Below, piece after piece: positions 24,219 to 32,271 of a DNA stretch of 64,000 nucleotides. Position numbers and translations under genes: made by a program. The stretch's first letter is position 1, and each line of letters opens with the position of its first letter. The stretch covers positions 1,798,001 through 1,862,000 of the forward strand of contig NZ_CBDCWX010000005.1 in assembly GCF_965223525.1 (NCBI RefSeq), in the 5' to 3' direction. Below the pieces are notes generated by a model. It had not been told where the DNA came from. It did not search any database and saw only the letters and a program-made list of their open reading frames with translations. Source of the stretch: Leptofilum sp965223525 (lineage in GTDB: Bacteria > Chloroflexota > Anaerolineae > Promineifilales > Promineifilaceae).

Positions 24219-25315
24219 TCTTCCAGCGTGTGTAGCAATTGCACGGCCGTTTCCTCCCATCTAAACCGTTTCACATTCTCAAACCCGCGCTGCACCAATG
24301 TTTGTCGGTACGCTTTGTCCTGCACCAGCCTTTGCATCCCCTGGGTTATGGCCATCGTATCCAAGGGGTTGACCAGCAGGGCAGCATCTCCAGCCACTTC
24401 GGGAAGGGAACTAGTGGTGGCGGTGAGGACGGCCGTGCCGCACGCTTGCGCCTCCAACACGGGAAAGCCAAACCCTTCGTACAATGATGGATAGAGAACG
24501 GCCGTTGCCCCTGTAAGCAGCGCAGCTTTATCCACCTCATCCACAAAGCCCGTCACCACAATTCGCTCACGGATTACTGATGACTGATTACCGATAACCT
24601 CTAAAATGGGTTGCGAGAGCCAGCCGGGTTTGCCAGCAAGGACGAGTTGGTGGGGCAAGTTGCTGGCACCGTACGCTTGGATGAGCCGCACCAAGTTTTT
24701 GCGGGGTTGGAGGGTGCTGAGGTAAAGCAGGTAGGGTGGGGTGATGTTGTGTTTCTGGTGAACGGCCGTCAGCACGGCCTCATCCGTTACAGGCTGCAAA
24801 GCGGGGTCTACGCCAGGGTAAATCACGTCAATCTTGTGGGCGGGGATGCCATCTAGCTGAATGAGGTCTTGTTTGGTAGCTTGGGAATCGGCAATCACTC
24901 GGCGGGCGCGACGGCCGTTGTGCCGTGTGCTCCAGCGCAGATAAGCAAGCTGTCGCCACGGGTGTGCTTCCGGGAAGTGATGGTAGCCCAAATCATGAAT
25001 CGTGGCTACGGAAGAGCCAAAATAGCTAACTGGAATGACGTGCGCGGGCGTGAAAAAGACGTCCGGTGGGCGGCGGTGCAGTTCAGCCGCTAGGCGCAGG
25101 TGCGTCCACAGGCGTGGGAAGGGAATGATGACGTGCTCAACCTGGGGTGATTGGGGGAACAGTTTGGCGGGCGATGGCTTGTTAAAGTAGAGCCGAATTT
25201 GATGGTTTTGGGCAGTAGCCACAGGAATAAGTGCTTGCAGCAAAAAGGTGGCGTATGCCTCGGTGCCGGTGCGTTGCCTGGTAATGGTGCGGCTGGCGTC
25301 AATACCGATTAGCAT
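24203..25315 (-). CDS. Glycosyltransferase, GT4 family
   Basis: A 370-residue GT-B fold enzyme. The N-terminal domain has IGIDASRTITRQRTGTEAY (acceptor/sugar-binding Gly-Thr loop); the C-terminal domain has LLYLSTLQPRKNLVRLIQAY and the signature PSLYEGFGFPVLEAQACGTAVLT with the E-x7-E motif binding the donor nucleotide sugar. It is probably cytosolic/peripheral and builds a surface glycan. Residues around VIGNQSSVIRERIVV are encoded by a stretch matching the CAGTAATCAGT intergenic repeat family, read in frame without disrupting the protein. The very C-terminus is encoded by another repeat. Several ACGGCCGT copies occur. Sugar specificity unknown. Confidence 0.9.
   Translation of the reverse strand: MLIGIDASRTITRQRTGTEAYATFLLQALIPVATAQNHQIRLYFNKPSPAKLFPQSPQVEHVIIPFPRLWTHLRLAAELHRRPPDVFFTPAHVIPVSYFGSSVATIHDLGYHHFPEAHPWRQLAYLRWSTRHNGRRARRVIADSQATKQDLIQLDGIPAHKIDVIYPGVDPALQPVTDEAVLTAVHQKHNITPPYLLYLSTLQPRKNLVRLIQAYGASNLPHQLVLAGKPGWLSQPILEVIGNQSSVIRERIVVTGFVDEVDKAALLTGATAVLYPSLYEGFGFPVLEAQACGTAVLTATTSSLPEVAGDAALLVNPLDTMAITQGMQRLVQDKAYRQTLVQRGFENVKRFRWEETAVQLLHTLEENHHE
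24571..24599. repeat. CAGTAATCAGT-family repeat inside a GT4 gene
   Basis: GGATTACTGATGACTGATTACCGATAACC lies wholly within the glycosyltransferase gene and matches units of the intergenic repeats at 19573-19650 and 49139-49201. Reading frame is kept. Confidence 0.8.
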
Positions 25316-25320
25316 GAGGA

Positions 25321-25380
25321 TGTATTGCGTATTCCGTATTGCGTATGATCTCCTCTACGAAATACGCAATACGCAATATT
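25321..25380. repeat. Inverted repeat, ATACGCAATA family
   Basis: The left arm holds GTATTGCGTATT and TATTGCGTA units; the right arm holds AATACGCAATACGCAATA. It occupies the gap between the minus-strand GT4 gene start and the SH3 protein stop codon. Confidence 0.85.
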
Positions 25381-25408
25381 AAAATATGAACAACCTACAC
25401 TTTGCATC

Positions 25409-25990
25409 TTATTCACAGCCGGGGCCAAGCGAGAGGAAATCTTCGGCCACCCAGCCTTCGTCACCAGAGATGTTGTCCCGAATTTTGCGCCAGACGAGGC
25501 CGTTAGCCTCTTGTGGTGCTTCATCTTTGATGAGCGTGACAAAAGTGGCCTCTGGCAAGACGCCTAAATCGGCACCGCCGGGTGCGTCGCGCAGCGTTAG
25601 CCCGTTGCCAGACGTGCCTTCTACGATGGCGCGGCACAGGATGGCGGTAGCCGTGGCGGTGGGAATGGCGGCATCTACCGTGGGGCTGGGGGATGGTGTA
25701 GGCGGGAAAACACCCAGCTCCGGTGTGGAGGTTGCCTCTACCTCACCTTCCAGCACGGCCTCTGTTTCAGCTTCTGCTGCCTGAGACTGCAGTTCCTGGG
25801 CGGCCATGTAGCCAACGGCGGCAATAAAGAGCAGGGTGCTGACTAGCAAAGTCAGCATGGCGCGGCGCAAAACGGCTTCGCGCTCCAAGGTGTAGAATCG
25901 CGCTCCCCCGCGCCGGATGCCCTGGTAGGTGGCAATGGCCAGCAGCAACCCGGCAGCGCTCAGGGCGATAGGAATAATTAGTGCACTCAT
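25409..25990 (-). CDS. Membrane protein with extracellular SH3b domain
   Basis: A 193-residue protein with two membrane segments (residues about 3-22 and 44-64), a Glu-rich then Pro/Thr-rich linker (STPELGVFPPTPSPSPT), and a C-terminal bacterial SH3 domain (NGLTLRDAPGGADLGVLPEATFV, then WVAEDFLSLG). SH3b domains usually bind peptidoglycan or proteins outside the cell. It is the last gene of a three-gene minus-strand set: prmC, tsaC, this gene; its ATG is 4 bases after the tsaC stop, so it is probably co-transcribed though functionally unrelated. Low-complexity linkers of this kind are common in this genome. Role unknown. Confidence 0.75.
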   Translation of the reverse strand: MSALIIPIALSAAGLLLAIATYQGIRRGGARFYTLEREAVLRRAMLTLLVSTLLFIAAVGYMAAQELQSQAAEAETEAVLEGEVEATSTPELGVFPPTPSPSPTVDAAIPTATATAILCRAIVEGTSGNGLTLRDAPGGADLGVLPEATFVTLIKDEAPQEANGLVWRKIRDNISGDEGWVAEDFLSLGPGCE

Positions 25991-25994
25991 AAAC

Positions 25995-26642
25995 TTATTT
26001 TACACCGAGCAGCGATTGGGCTGAGATTGGCCCTTCGCGCAGGACTTTTAGCTCGTATCCGGTACAGTCCAGAATGGTGGAGGCGGCACCGTGTGGCGCG
26101 GGGCCATCGTCTGCCACGGCCGTTACCCAGCCAGCGAGTTTATTTTGGGCGTCTACGGCCGTTTCCGCTGGTTCTTGCCCGGTAAGATTGGCGCTGGTTA
26201 CGGCCAACGCGCCACCTGCAGCCCGAATAATTGCCCGACCCACCTCGTTGTTTGGGATGCGAACGGCTACACCGTCGTTGTTAGAAATTTCATCAGGTAA
26301 ATCAGGATGTTTGGGTAGCAAAATGGTGAGCGGCCCCGGCCAATATTGGTGGATGAAGGCTTGGGCTATGGGCGGCACATGCCGCACCACCCGGAGCAAA
26401 TCAGAGTGGTCGGCCAGGAGAATGGGAATGGGTTTGCTGTACGGCCGTTGCTTGGCTGCATAAATTGCCCGCACCGCTTCTGGATTAAACGCATCACAGG
26501 CTACGCCATACAGTGTGTCTGTCGGGATCACAATCAGGTTGCCTGACCGTGCCTCAGCAGCCGCCTGCATAATGGCACCGGGCCAGTTGGCAGGCAACAG
26601 TTGTGTGTGGTCGAGTGGATACGGCCGTTGCAAACTGTTCAA
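25995..26642 (-). CDS. tsaC: L-threonylcarbamoyladenylate synthase (TsaC/Sua5)
   Basis: A 215-residue YrdC-domain enzyme making threonylcarbamoyl-AMP from threonine, bicarbonate and ATP, the first step of the t6A37 modification of ANN-decoding tRNAs. Visible signatures: GNLIVIPTDTLYGVACDA near the start, KQRPYSKPIPIL with the substrate-contact KxR, and SANLTGQEP near the C-terminal end. No Sua5 extension is present, so this is the short TsaC type. Translation probably begins at a TTG whose last bases overlap the prmC stop (TTGA), giving strict coupling; AGGGAAG lies just upstream. The pairing of prmC and tsaC is common in bacteria and supports both calls. Confidence 0.93.
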   Translation of the reverse strand: MNSLQRPYPLDHTQLLPANWPGAIMQAAAEARSGNLIVIPTDTLYGVACDAFNPEAVRAIYAAKQRPYSKPIPILLADHSDLLRVVRHVPPIAQAFIHQYWPGPLTILLPKHPDLPDEISNNDGVAVRIPNNEVGRAIIRAAGGALAVTSANLTGQEPAETAVDAQNKLAGWVTAVADDGPAPHGAASTILDCTGYELKVLREGPISAQSLLGVK

Positions 26643-27487
26643 ACTTCCCTCTTCCCTATAATCTTTACAATCCGGTCATGCCTGGCGAAATCGGGCAAAA
26701 CGGTAATTTCGGCTTCTGGAAAATGTGTTTGAGCAGCGTTTTTAGCCTGTTTGCCCTGCTGCCATCCAATTTCCAAAAAAATAGCGCCGCCGGGTTGGAG
26801 CTTGGTTGCGGCTTGCTGCAATAGCTGTCTGATGAAATCCAGGCCGTCCACACCGCCATCCAGTGCCAGCGTTGGCTCGTGCAATTTTACCCCATCGGCC
26901 AACGACTGCCACTCGCTGCTAGTGACGTAGGGTAGGTTGGCCACAATCAAATCCACTGGCTCAGTAATCGCTTGCAGCAAATTACTTTGGCAAAATTGAA
27001 TGCGGCCTGATGCCAACCTCGCGCCGTTTTGCTGGGCAATAGCACATGCTTTTGGGGAAATGTCTACGGCCGTTACCTGCAAATCTGGCAAAAACCGGGC
27101 CAAAGCGATGGCAATGCAGCCGCTGCCGGTGCCCACGTCTACGGCCGTTTTAGCATGATGGGTTTTTACCCACGCCACAGCCAGTTCCACAAGCTGTTCT
27201 GTCTCTGGCCGGGGGATGAGCACTCCAGGAGCCACATGCAGCTCAAAATCGAAAAATGGTGCGTGACCGATGATGTAGGGAATTGGCTCCGCTTGGGTAG
27301 CGCGGGCTACCAACTGGCGATAGCCATCTTCTTGTTCGGCTGTGAGCCGTTGTTTGTGATGAATAATCAGGTAGCTGTGTGGCACGTTTAGCAGATATTC
27401 CAGCAGCAGCCGAGCATCTAGTTGGGGTGTAGGGGAGGAGGGGGTGAGTTGGAAACGGCCGTATGCTAACGCTTCTTGAATATTCAT
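26639..27487 (-). CDS. prmC: Release factor glutamine methyltransferase
   Basis: A 282-residue class I SAM methyltransferase that methylates the Gln of the GGQ motif in peptide release factors. The N-terminal helical domain (residues 1-75) is followed by GVLIPRPETEQLVE, the SAM loop DVGTGSGCIAIALA (117-130) and VDIS. The catalytic tetrapeptide, NPPY in most PrmC, is NLPY here (184-187); Asn, Pro and Tyr are kept. The ATG at 27487 is chosen; an in-frame upstream ATG at 27574 would translate an intergenic repeat and is rejected. The gene heads the prmC-tsaC-SH3b set with a 4-base overlap to tsaC. Confidence 0.92.
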   Translation of the reverse strand: MNIQEALAYGRFQLTPSSPTPQLDARLLLEYLLNVPHSYLIIHHKQRLTAEQEDGYRQLVARATQAEPIPYIIGHAPFFDFELHVAPGVLIPRPETEQLVELAVAWVKTHHAKTAVDVGTGSGCIAIALARFLPDLQVTAVDISPKACAIAQQNGARLASGRIQFCQSNLLQAITEPVDLIVANLPYVTSSEWQSLADGVKLHEPTLALDGGVDGLDFIRQLLQQAATKLQPGGAIFLEIGWQQGKQAKNAAQTHFPEAEITVLPDFARHDRIVKIIGKREV

Positions 27488-27527
27488 GACGGGGAAGCAT
27501 AAAGGGTGCTGCCGGATAAAGCAAAAA

Positions 27528-27582
27528 AGAGACCGGAGATTAGAGATTTTTAATCCCCAGTCTCCGGTCTCCAATCTCTAAA
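27528..27582. repeat. Inverted repeat, GGAGATTGG family
   Basis: GAGACCGGAGA (27529-27539) pairs with TCTCCGGTCTC (27561-27571), flanked by TTAGAGATT and CCAATCTCTAAA units of the same family. It lies upstream of prmC and downstream of the APS kinase stop codon. The same heptamers occur inside acnX. Confidence 0.85.
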
Positions 27583-27608
27583 TTCTTGAAGAAAGGATGA
27601 TGGACTGT

Positions 27609-28157
27609 TTACGCCAGCTCTGCTACCGGAATCAGGCCGCGTTTTTCAAGCTCGCCGATGATGAAGGCTGCGCTTTCTTCAACCGTTTGCTTGTCGGTGC
27701 GGACGTGGATATCAGGGTTTTCTGGCGCTTCAAACGGATCAGAAATGCCGGTAAAGTTCGGGATTTCACCTGCCAGTGCCTTTTTGTACAATCCTTTTAC
27801 ATCCCGATCAATCACTACGTCCAGGGGCGCGTCAACAAAAACTTCCAGGAAGTTGGTGGTGTTGGCCCGCACATCGTCACGGATGGACTGGTAGGGGGAG
27901 ATGAAGGAGCAAACGCAACCCACGCCGTTGCGAGAGAGCAGTTTAGCCACAAAGGTGATGCGCTCAATGTTTTTGGTGCGGTCTTCTTTGCTAAAGCCCA
28001 GGTCGCGGGTCAGGCTCTCGCGCACTACATCGCCATCCAGCCGCTCCAGGCGCAGGTTACGGCCAGCCAGTTGGTCTAATAGCTCTAAAGCAATCGTGGT
28101 TTTCCCTGCCCCAGACAGGCCGGTCATCCACAGTACAAATCCTTGTTGTTTAGTCAT
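27609..28157 (-). CDS. cysC: Adenylylsulfate kinase
   Basis: A 182-residue APS kinase making PAPS from APS and ATP. Walker A is GLSGAGKTT at residues 13-21, followed by RLDGDVVRESL (DGD motif that binds the nucleotide/Mg), a mobile-lid region around NFTGISDPFEAPENPDI, and SFISPYQSIRDDVR with the APS contacts. Length is that of the stand-alone enzyme. It follows the bifunctional sat-cysC gene on the same strand, separated by a palindromic repeat, so the organism encodes two APS kinase domains side by side. PAPS could serve sulfate assimilation or sulfation; the nearby sulfotransferase favours sulfation for at least one of them. Confidence 0.95.
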   Translation of the reverse strand: MTKQQGFVLWMTGLSGAGKTTIALELLDQLAGRNLRLERLDGDVVRESLTRDLGFSKEDRTKNIERITFVAKLLSRNGVGCVCSFISPYQSIRDDVRANTTNFLEVFVDAPLDVVIDRDVKGLYKKALAGEIPNFTGISDPFEAPENPDIHVRTDKQTVEESAAFIIGELEKRGLIPVAELA

Positions 28158-28173
28158 GTTAAATCCTCTTTTA

Positions 28174-28226
28174 GGTAATTGAGTAATTAGTAATTGGGTA
28201 ATTGCTCAATTATCCAATTACTAGTT
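28174..28226. repeat. Inverted repeat, GAGTAATTAGTAATTG family
   Basis: Arms of AATTGAGTAATTAGTAATTG and CAATTATCCAATTACTAG units fill most of the gap between the two APS kinase-encoding genes. Confidence 0.8.
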
Positions 28227-28235
28227 ACAGATTTT

Positions 28236-29969
28236 TCAATGGTTGGGGCGAATGAACCCTTTTTCGAGCAGGAAGGCCACAATTTTGTGGGCATTTTCTT
28301 CGGCACTGTTGTCAATGGTGTCAATGCGAAGTTCTGGATGACGCGGTGCTTCATAGGGATCGTCAACGCCAGTGAATCCTTTGATCTTGCCGCTGCGGGC
28401 TTGAGCATACATCCCTTTGGTATCACGACTTTCGCACACATCTAGAGGGGTATCTACGAAAATTTCGATGTAATGATCATTTTCCATCATGCTACGCACG
28501 TCGTTGCGGGTGGCGCGATAGGGGGAAACGGCCGCACACACAGCCAACCCACCGTGTCGCACAATCTCGGAGGCGACGTAGCCCATACGGCGCACATGGT
28601 CGTCACGGTCTTCTTTGCTGTAGCCAAGCCCTTCGGAGAAGTGAGTACGGACGACATCGCCATCGAGTAGGGTTACATTACGGCCGTATTCCTGCAGCAG
28701 CGTTGTGAGTACATTGGCCGTGGTGGATTTGCCCGCATTGTGCAAACCAGTTAGCCAAATACAAACACCCTGGCGATGACGCGGTGGGTATGTTTCCGAC
28801 AAAATTTCGGCCACGGGCGGGCGGGTAAACCATTGCGGCAGCAATTTGCCCTTGTGCAAATACTCCTCACGCACCTGCGTACCTGAAATTTGAGCCGTCT
28901 CCATATCATCGGTCACTTTGGTAATCTCTTCATACCGCGCTTCATCTGGCAGGTAAACCAACATGCGGAAGGGTACAACGGTAACGCCAATCTCTTCGCT
29001 GAAGCTCTCAACCAAATCTTGCGCGTCGTACGGGCCGTAGAATGGGTTGCCCTGCGAATCTTTGCCGGGGCCGGCGTGGTCACGCCCCACAATCAGGTGG
29101 TTTGCGCCGTAATTGCGGCGAATAATGGCGTGCCACAACGCTTCACGCGGGCCACCCATCCGCATGGCGAGCGGCAATAGAGAAAGCAGGATGCGATCCT
29201 CGTCATAAAAGTTTTTAGCCAACGCTCTGTAGGTGCGAACGCGGGTAAAGTAATCTACATCCCCAGGTTTGGTCATGCCCACCACGGGGTGCAGCAACAA
29301 AACGCCATCTTTTTCGGCGATGGCGCGTTTGGTTAACTCTTCATGGACGCGGTGCATAGGGTTGCGCGTTTGGAAGGCGACGACGTTTTGATGGCCAAAG
29401 GTTTCTAGTGCAGCGCGGGTTTGGGCTGGCGTCATGCGAATGTCTTTGAAGTCGTAATGGGTGGGCAAGCTCAACACTTGCATAGGGCCAGAGATGTTCC
29501 GTTTGCCCCAGCGGTGCATCTCAGCCACGATTGGATGACGCAAATCTGTAGAGCCGAATGCTTTTACGGCCGTTTCTTCCAAATCCCACTCATAAACCTC
29601 TTCTACAGTCATGATGGCCAGCAGCTCATTCTGCGGGTCGCGCAAAGCAATGTCTTGCCCAATCGTCACATCCACATCATCATCAACAGGCAGTGGAATT
29701 GGCATTGAGAAAACGTACCCGTTGGCCAGACGCATATTATCTAGCACGCTCTGGTAATCTTCTTGCCCCATAAATCGGTCAAGTGGCGAAAATGCGCCAA
29801 CGGCCAACAATTCAAAATCGCAAACAGAGCGATCAGAAAGGCGAATAGAAGGCAGCTGACTGGCGTAAGCAGTTCTTTCTTCCAACATTTCTGCTGGAAC
29901 AAAAAGGTCAACAAGTTCACCACCATAGGGTGGAATAAGTGAGGTTGTTCTTTCTTTAGTTGCTAACAT
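28236..29969 (-). CDS. sat-cysC: Bifunctional ATP sulfurylase / APS kinase
   Basis: A 577-residue fusion. Residues 1-390 are ATP sulfurylase: a PUA-like N-terminal domain, then QTRNPMHRVHE (200-210), which binds ATP and sulfate, and GRDHAGPG (295-302). Residues about 400-577 are an APS kinase with Walker A GLHNAGKS (408-415), LLDGDVVRTHF and a lid region GFTGVDDPYEAPRHPEL. The protein converts sulfate to PAPS in two steps. The ATG at 29969 is preferred by similarity of the N-terminus to family members; an in-frame ATG at 30011 follows a terminator-like hairpin directly. Upstream there is a leader of up to about 230 bases with that hairpin and no other minus-strand gene, suggesting attenuation. 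It precedes the stand-alone cysC. Confidence 0.93.
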   Translation of the reverse strand: MLATKERTTSLIPPYGGELVDLFVPAEMLEERTAYASQLPSIRLSDRSVCDFELLAVGAFSPLDRFMGQEDYQSVLDNMRLANGYVFSMPIPLPVDDDVDVTIGQDIALRDPQNELLAIMTVEEVYEWDLEETAVKAFGSTDLRHPIVAEMHRWGKRNISGPMQVLSLPTHYDFKDIRMTPAQTRAALETFGHQNVVAFQTRNPMHRVHEELTKRAIAEKDGVLLLHPVVGMTKPGDVDYFTRVRTYRALAKNFYDEDRILLSLLPLAMRMGGPREALWHAIIRRNYGANHLIVGRDHAGPGKDSQGNPFYGPYDAQDLVESFSEEIGVTVVPFRMLVYLPDEARYEEITKVTDDMETAQISGTQVREEYLHKGKLLPQWFTRPPVAEILSETYPPRHRQGVCIWLTGLHNAGKSTTANVLTTLLQEYGRNVTLLDGDVVRTHFSEGLGYSKEDRDDHVRRMGYVASEIVRHGGLAVCAAVSPYRATRNDVRSMMENDHYIEIFVDTPLDVCESRDTKGMYAQARSGKIKGFTGVDDPYEAPRHPELRIDTIDNSAEENAHKIVAFLLEKGFIRPNH

Positions 29970-30013
29970 AACAATGGTACATGCCCCTTTGAATAAAAAT
30001 GGAAGCAGCATTC

Positions 30014-30037
30014 ATAAAAAAACGGCCCTGAGCCGTT
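30014..30037 (-). promoter_or_regulatory. Terminator-like hairpin in the sat-cysC leader (candidate attenuator)
   Basis: Read on the minus strand, AACGGC-TCAGG-GCCGTT is followed by seven Ts, a classical intrinsic terminator. It stands about 45 bases before the sat-cysC ATG. The only gene upstream (30339) points the other way, so there is no obvious minus-strand transcript to end except that of sat-cysC itself. A second small stem (CGCAT/ATGCG, 30038-30055) precedes it. The rest of the 327-base gap 30012-30338 is AT-rich with a CAATTG-TAG-CAATTG hairpin near 30126-30140. No known riboswitch class was recognised. Confidence 0.6.
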
Positions 30038-30286
30038 CGCATTATCAAAAATGCGCTCTGCTCCGGGCTGCTTTCTGGTTTTTGAAAGTTGCTTCTATGC
30101 TTGTAAAAAATGAATCATCCGCAAACAATTGTAGCAATTGTGAGGTGAAGAATGAATGCGAACTCCGTCCTAGTCTAGAAATGGTTCCTTACGGACTGTG
30201 TTAAGGATTACAATGATCGTCAATCTATTTGAACAAGCCAATATTCTATCATAAAGTTACGTGCTGGTAACATAAAAATAAACCAA

Positions 30287-30292
30287 TATAAT
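30287..30292 (+). promoter_or_regulatory. Candidate -10 box
   Basis: A perfect TATAAT lies 46 bases before the ATG of the GT2 gene at 30339. No good -35 is visible at the usual distance. Confidence 0.4.
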
Positions 30293-30338
30293 GCCAGACA
30301 ATATGTGCAAATCTGCTTAACTTTGGAAAAATATTAGA

Positions 30339-31271
30339 ATGAATGCTATTACAGAAAAAAATAAATCAAAAGATCACAAACCAGATGTTTGGGTTGTAGT
30401 TTTAAATTGGAATGCGTTTGAGGATACCCATGAATGTTTGCTTTCGTTACAGGGTGTAACTTACCCAAATTTTCAAGTTGTTGTGGTAGATAATGGCTCT
30501 ACAGATGATAGCCCTCAGCAACTTAACACGTATCACCCTGAACTTTCTTTTGTTGCCTGTGAAACAAACAGGGGCATTGCAGCTGGATACAACCGGGGTA
30601 TTGAATTTGGTTTGCAGGCAGGTGCAGATTATGTTGTTGTTATGAACAATGATCTCATCTTCGATCCTGATTTTTTAACAGAAATGGTAAATACTGTTCA
30701 GAGATGGCCCAAGTGCGGTGTTGTGATGCCAAAAATTTATTATTACGATGAGCCGGATATTATTTGGTCTACAGGTGGCCGTACTCGGTGGATGCCATCC
30801 AATATTTTACTGCGTGATCGGCAAAAACAGGACGACCGTTCCCTACAAACGGAAGAAATCATTGCATTTGCACCAAGCTGTTGTTTACTCATAACAAGAG
30901 AACTTTGCCAGCAGGTTTTGTTCGATGAAAGTTACTTCTTTTACTACGATGACTGGGATTTTTGTTTGGAAGCTAGAAAAGATGGCTGGGAAATCGTGTT
31001 TTCTCCAGCTTCGCGTATTTGGCACAAGGTTTCACGCAGCACGCAAAATAGTCCCAAATCATTGCGTTGGTGGAAGATTTTGGGGCAGAGTTGTGTGCGT
31101 TATCATCGTAAACACCATTCGCTTGGCTTGTTGGCAACATATGTTAGCTGGGTGTTACTGCGAGAGATGATCAAAGGCAATTTCAAAAGCTTGCCCACCT
31201 TTTTGCGTGGCATCCAGCTAGGGTTGCAGGCAAAAACTGTTGATGATATGCAGCCAGGGTGGAGCGTATAA
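30339..31271 (+). CDS. Glycosyltransferase, GT2 family (rhamnosyltransferase-like)
   Basis: A 310-residue GT-A fold enzyme. WVVVLNWNAFEDTHECLLSL opens the domain, VVVDNGSTDDSPQQL binds the nucleotide, and VVVMNNDLIFDP contains the metal-binding NND variant of DxD. YDDWDFCLEARKDGW corresponds to the ED-type acceptor/base motif. No membrane segments, so cytosolic. This layout is typical of rhamnosyl- or galactofuranosyltransferases of surface polysaccharide loci. The gene is visibly AT-rich, lacks the ACGGCCGT octamer that marks most of the window, and is directly followed (TAAATG) by a methyltransferase gene. These traits point to a horizontally acquired or diversifying polysaccharide block. 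Confidence 0.9.
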   Translation: MNAITEKNKSKDHKPDVWVVVLNWNAFEDTHECLLSLQGVTYPNFQVVVVDNGSTDDSPQQLNTYHPELSFVACETNRGIAAGYNRGIEFGLQAGADYVVVMNNDLIFDPDFLTEMVNTVQRWPKCGVVMPKIYYYDEPDIIWSTGGRTRWMPSNILLRDRQKQDDRSLQTEEIIAFAPSCCLLITRELCQQVLFDESYFFYYDDWDFCLEARKDGWEIVFSPASRIWHKVSRSTQNSPKSLRWWKILGQSCVRYHRKHHSLGLLATYVSWVLLREMIKGNFKSLPTFLRGIQLGLQAKTVDDMQPGWSV

Positions 31272-32243
31272 ATGGCAAACAATTTCACAACTGCAAAATA
31301 TGATAATGGTTTTGAAGAAACAGCATGTGAAATTTGTGGTCAATCTTCTCGCAAAGTTGTAGCTAAACGAACTGATTTATTACTTGGTGGGCAGGACATA
31401 TATTTTATGTGCGAATGCCAAGAGTGTGAAAGTCTTTATTTAACACCTAGGCCGACACCTTCAAGAATGGCTGAGTTTTATCCTGATGAGTATCAGCCAT
31501 ATACAGTCGGCGTTCATGCAGAGAGTTTCCTGAATCGGTATGTGCGAAGATATGGCTTGAAGAAAAGATACAAAATAATTGAAAAATATGTAAAGCAAGG
31601 GGATTTGCTGGACGTAGGGTGTGCAACTGGTGATTTTTTGGCTGAAGTGACTTTACAATCTGGATGGCAGGTTGTTGGAATTGAAACAAGTGTATCAGCG
31701 GTTAGGTATGCACGGGAGCAAGTTGGGTTGAATGTGCTGGTAAGTACCTTAAACCAAGCCTCGTTTCCAAAAGAATCTTTTGATGTGATTACAATGTGGG
31801 ATGTGTTAGAGCATGTTTATGATCCTTGTGTTGTTTTAGATGAAGTGGGGCGCTTGTTGCGTCCGGGCGGGATTTTTGTGGTCAATCATCCAAATCTGGA
31901 CAGCATAGATCGCTATCTGTTTGGACGCTTTTGGGCTGGCTTTGAACTGCCTCGCCATTTGTATTTGTTTCCCACCAAGTTGCTGAATGATTTGATGGAG
32001 CAGCGGAATTTTCGGCAGGTAGAGCGAAATTGTTTGTATGGAAGCCATGCAGGTACTAGTACAAGCCTGCGATTTTATATACAGTATGTTTTTGGTTCTG
32101 GTGTCCTAAGCAAGATATTTACGCGAATAGCTTTAAGTAAAGTGGCTCGAATTCTGTCGGTTCCCTACTTTAAAGTTATTGATGCGTTGAAAATGGGTTC
32201 TAATGTAACGGCCGTTTTCCAAAAACAAAACCTAAATCTATGA
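31272..32243 (+). CDS. SAM-dependent methyltransferase with N-terminal zinc-binding segment
   Basis: A 323-residue class I methyltransferase. The N-terminus carries two Cys pairs (CEICGQ and CECQECES), a zinc-ribbon-like element often found in sugar or lipid-carrier methyltransferases of glycan clusters. The SAM loop is LLDVGCATGDFLAEV (around residues 113-127), with GIETSVSAVRYA, and MWDVLEHVYDPCVVLDEVGRLLRPGG is the motif II/III region. The start codon is immediately behind the GT2 stop, giving tight coupling. It probably methylates a sugar residue of the polysaccharide, or is a decoy relative; the substrate is unknown. AT-rich like its neighbours, with one ACGGCCGT near its 3' end. Confidence 0.87.
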   Translation: MANNFTTAKYDNGFEETACEICGQSSRKVVAKRTDLLLGGQDIYFMCECQECESLYLTPRPTPSRMAEFYPDEYQPYTVGVHAESFLNRYVRRYGLKKRYKIIEKYVKQGDLLDVGCATGDFLAEVTLQSGWQVVGIETSVSAVRYAREQVGLNVLVSTLNQASFPKESFDVITMWDVLEHVYDPCVVLDEVGRLLRPGGIFVVNHPNLDSIDRYLFGRFWAGFELPRHLYLFPTKLLNDLMEQRNFRQVERNCLYGSHAGTSTSLRFYIQYVFGSGVLSKIFTRIALSKVARILSVPYFKVIDALKMGSNVTAVFQKQNLNL

Positions 32244-32271
32244 TAATGTTTCCTCAGGATTGTATTATTTT

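Noticed and set aside
27488..27574. Longer prmC reading frame starting at 27574
   Set aside because: The extra 29 residues translate the GGAGATTGG intergenic palindrome; family alignment starts at MNIQEALAYG, position 27487.
29974..30204. Plus-strand open frame of 76 codons opposite the sat-cysC leader
   Set aside because: It overlaps the leader hairpins, has no promoter or ribosome-binding site and a composition unlike the genes around it.
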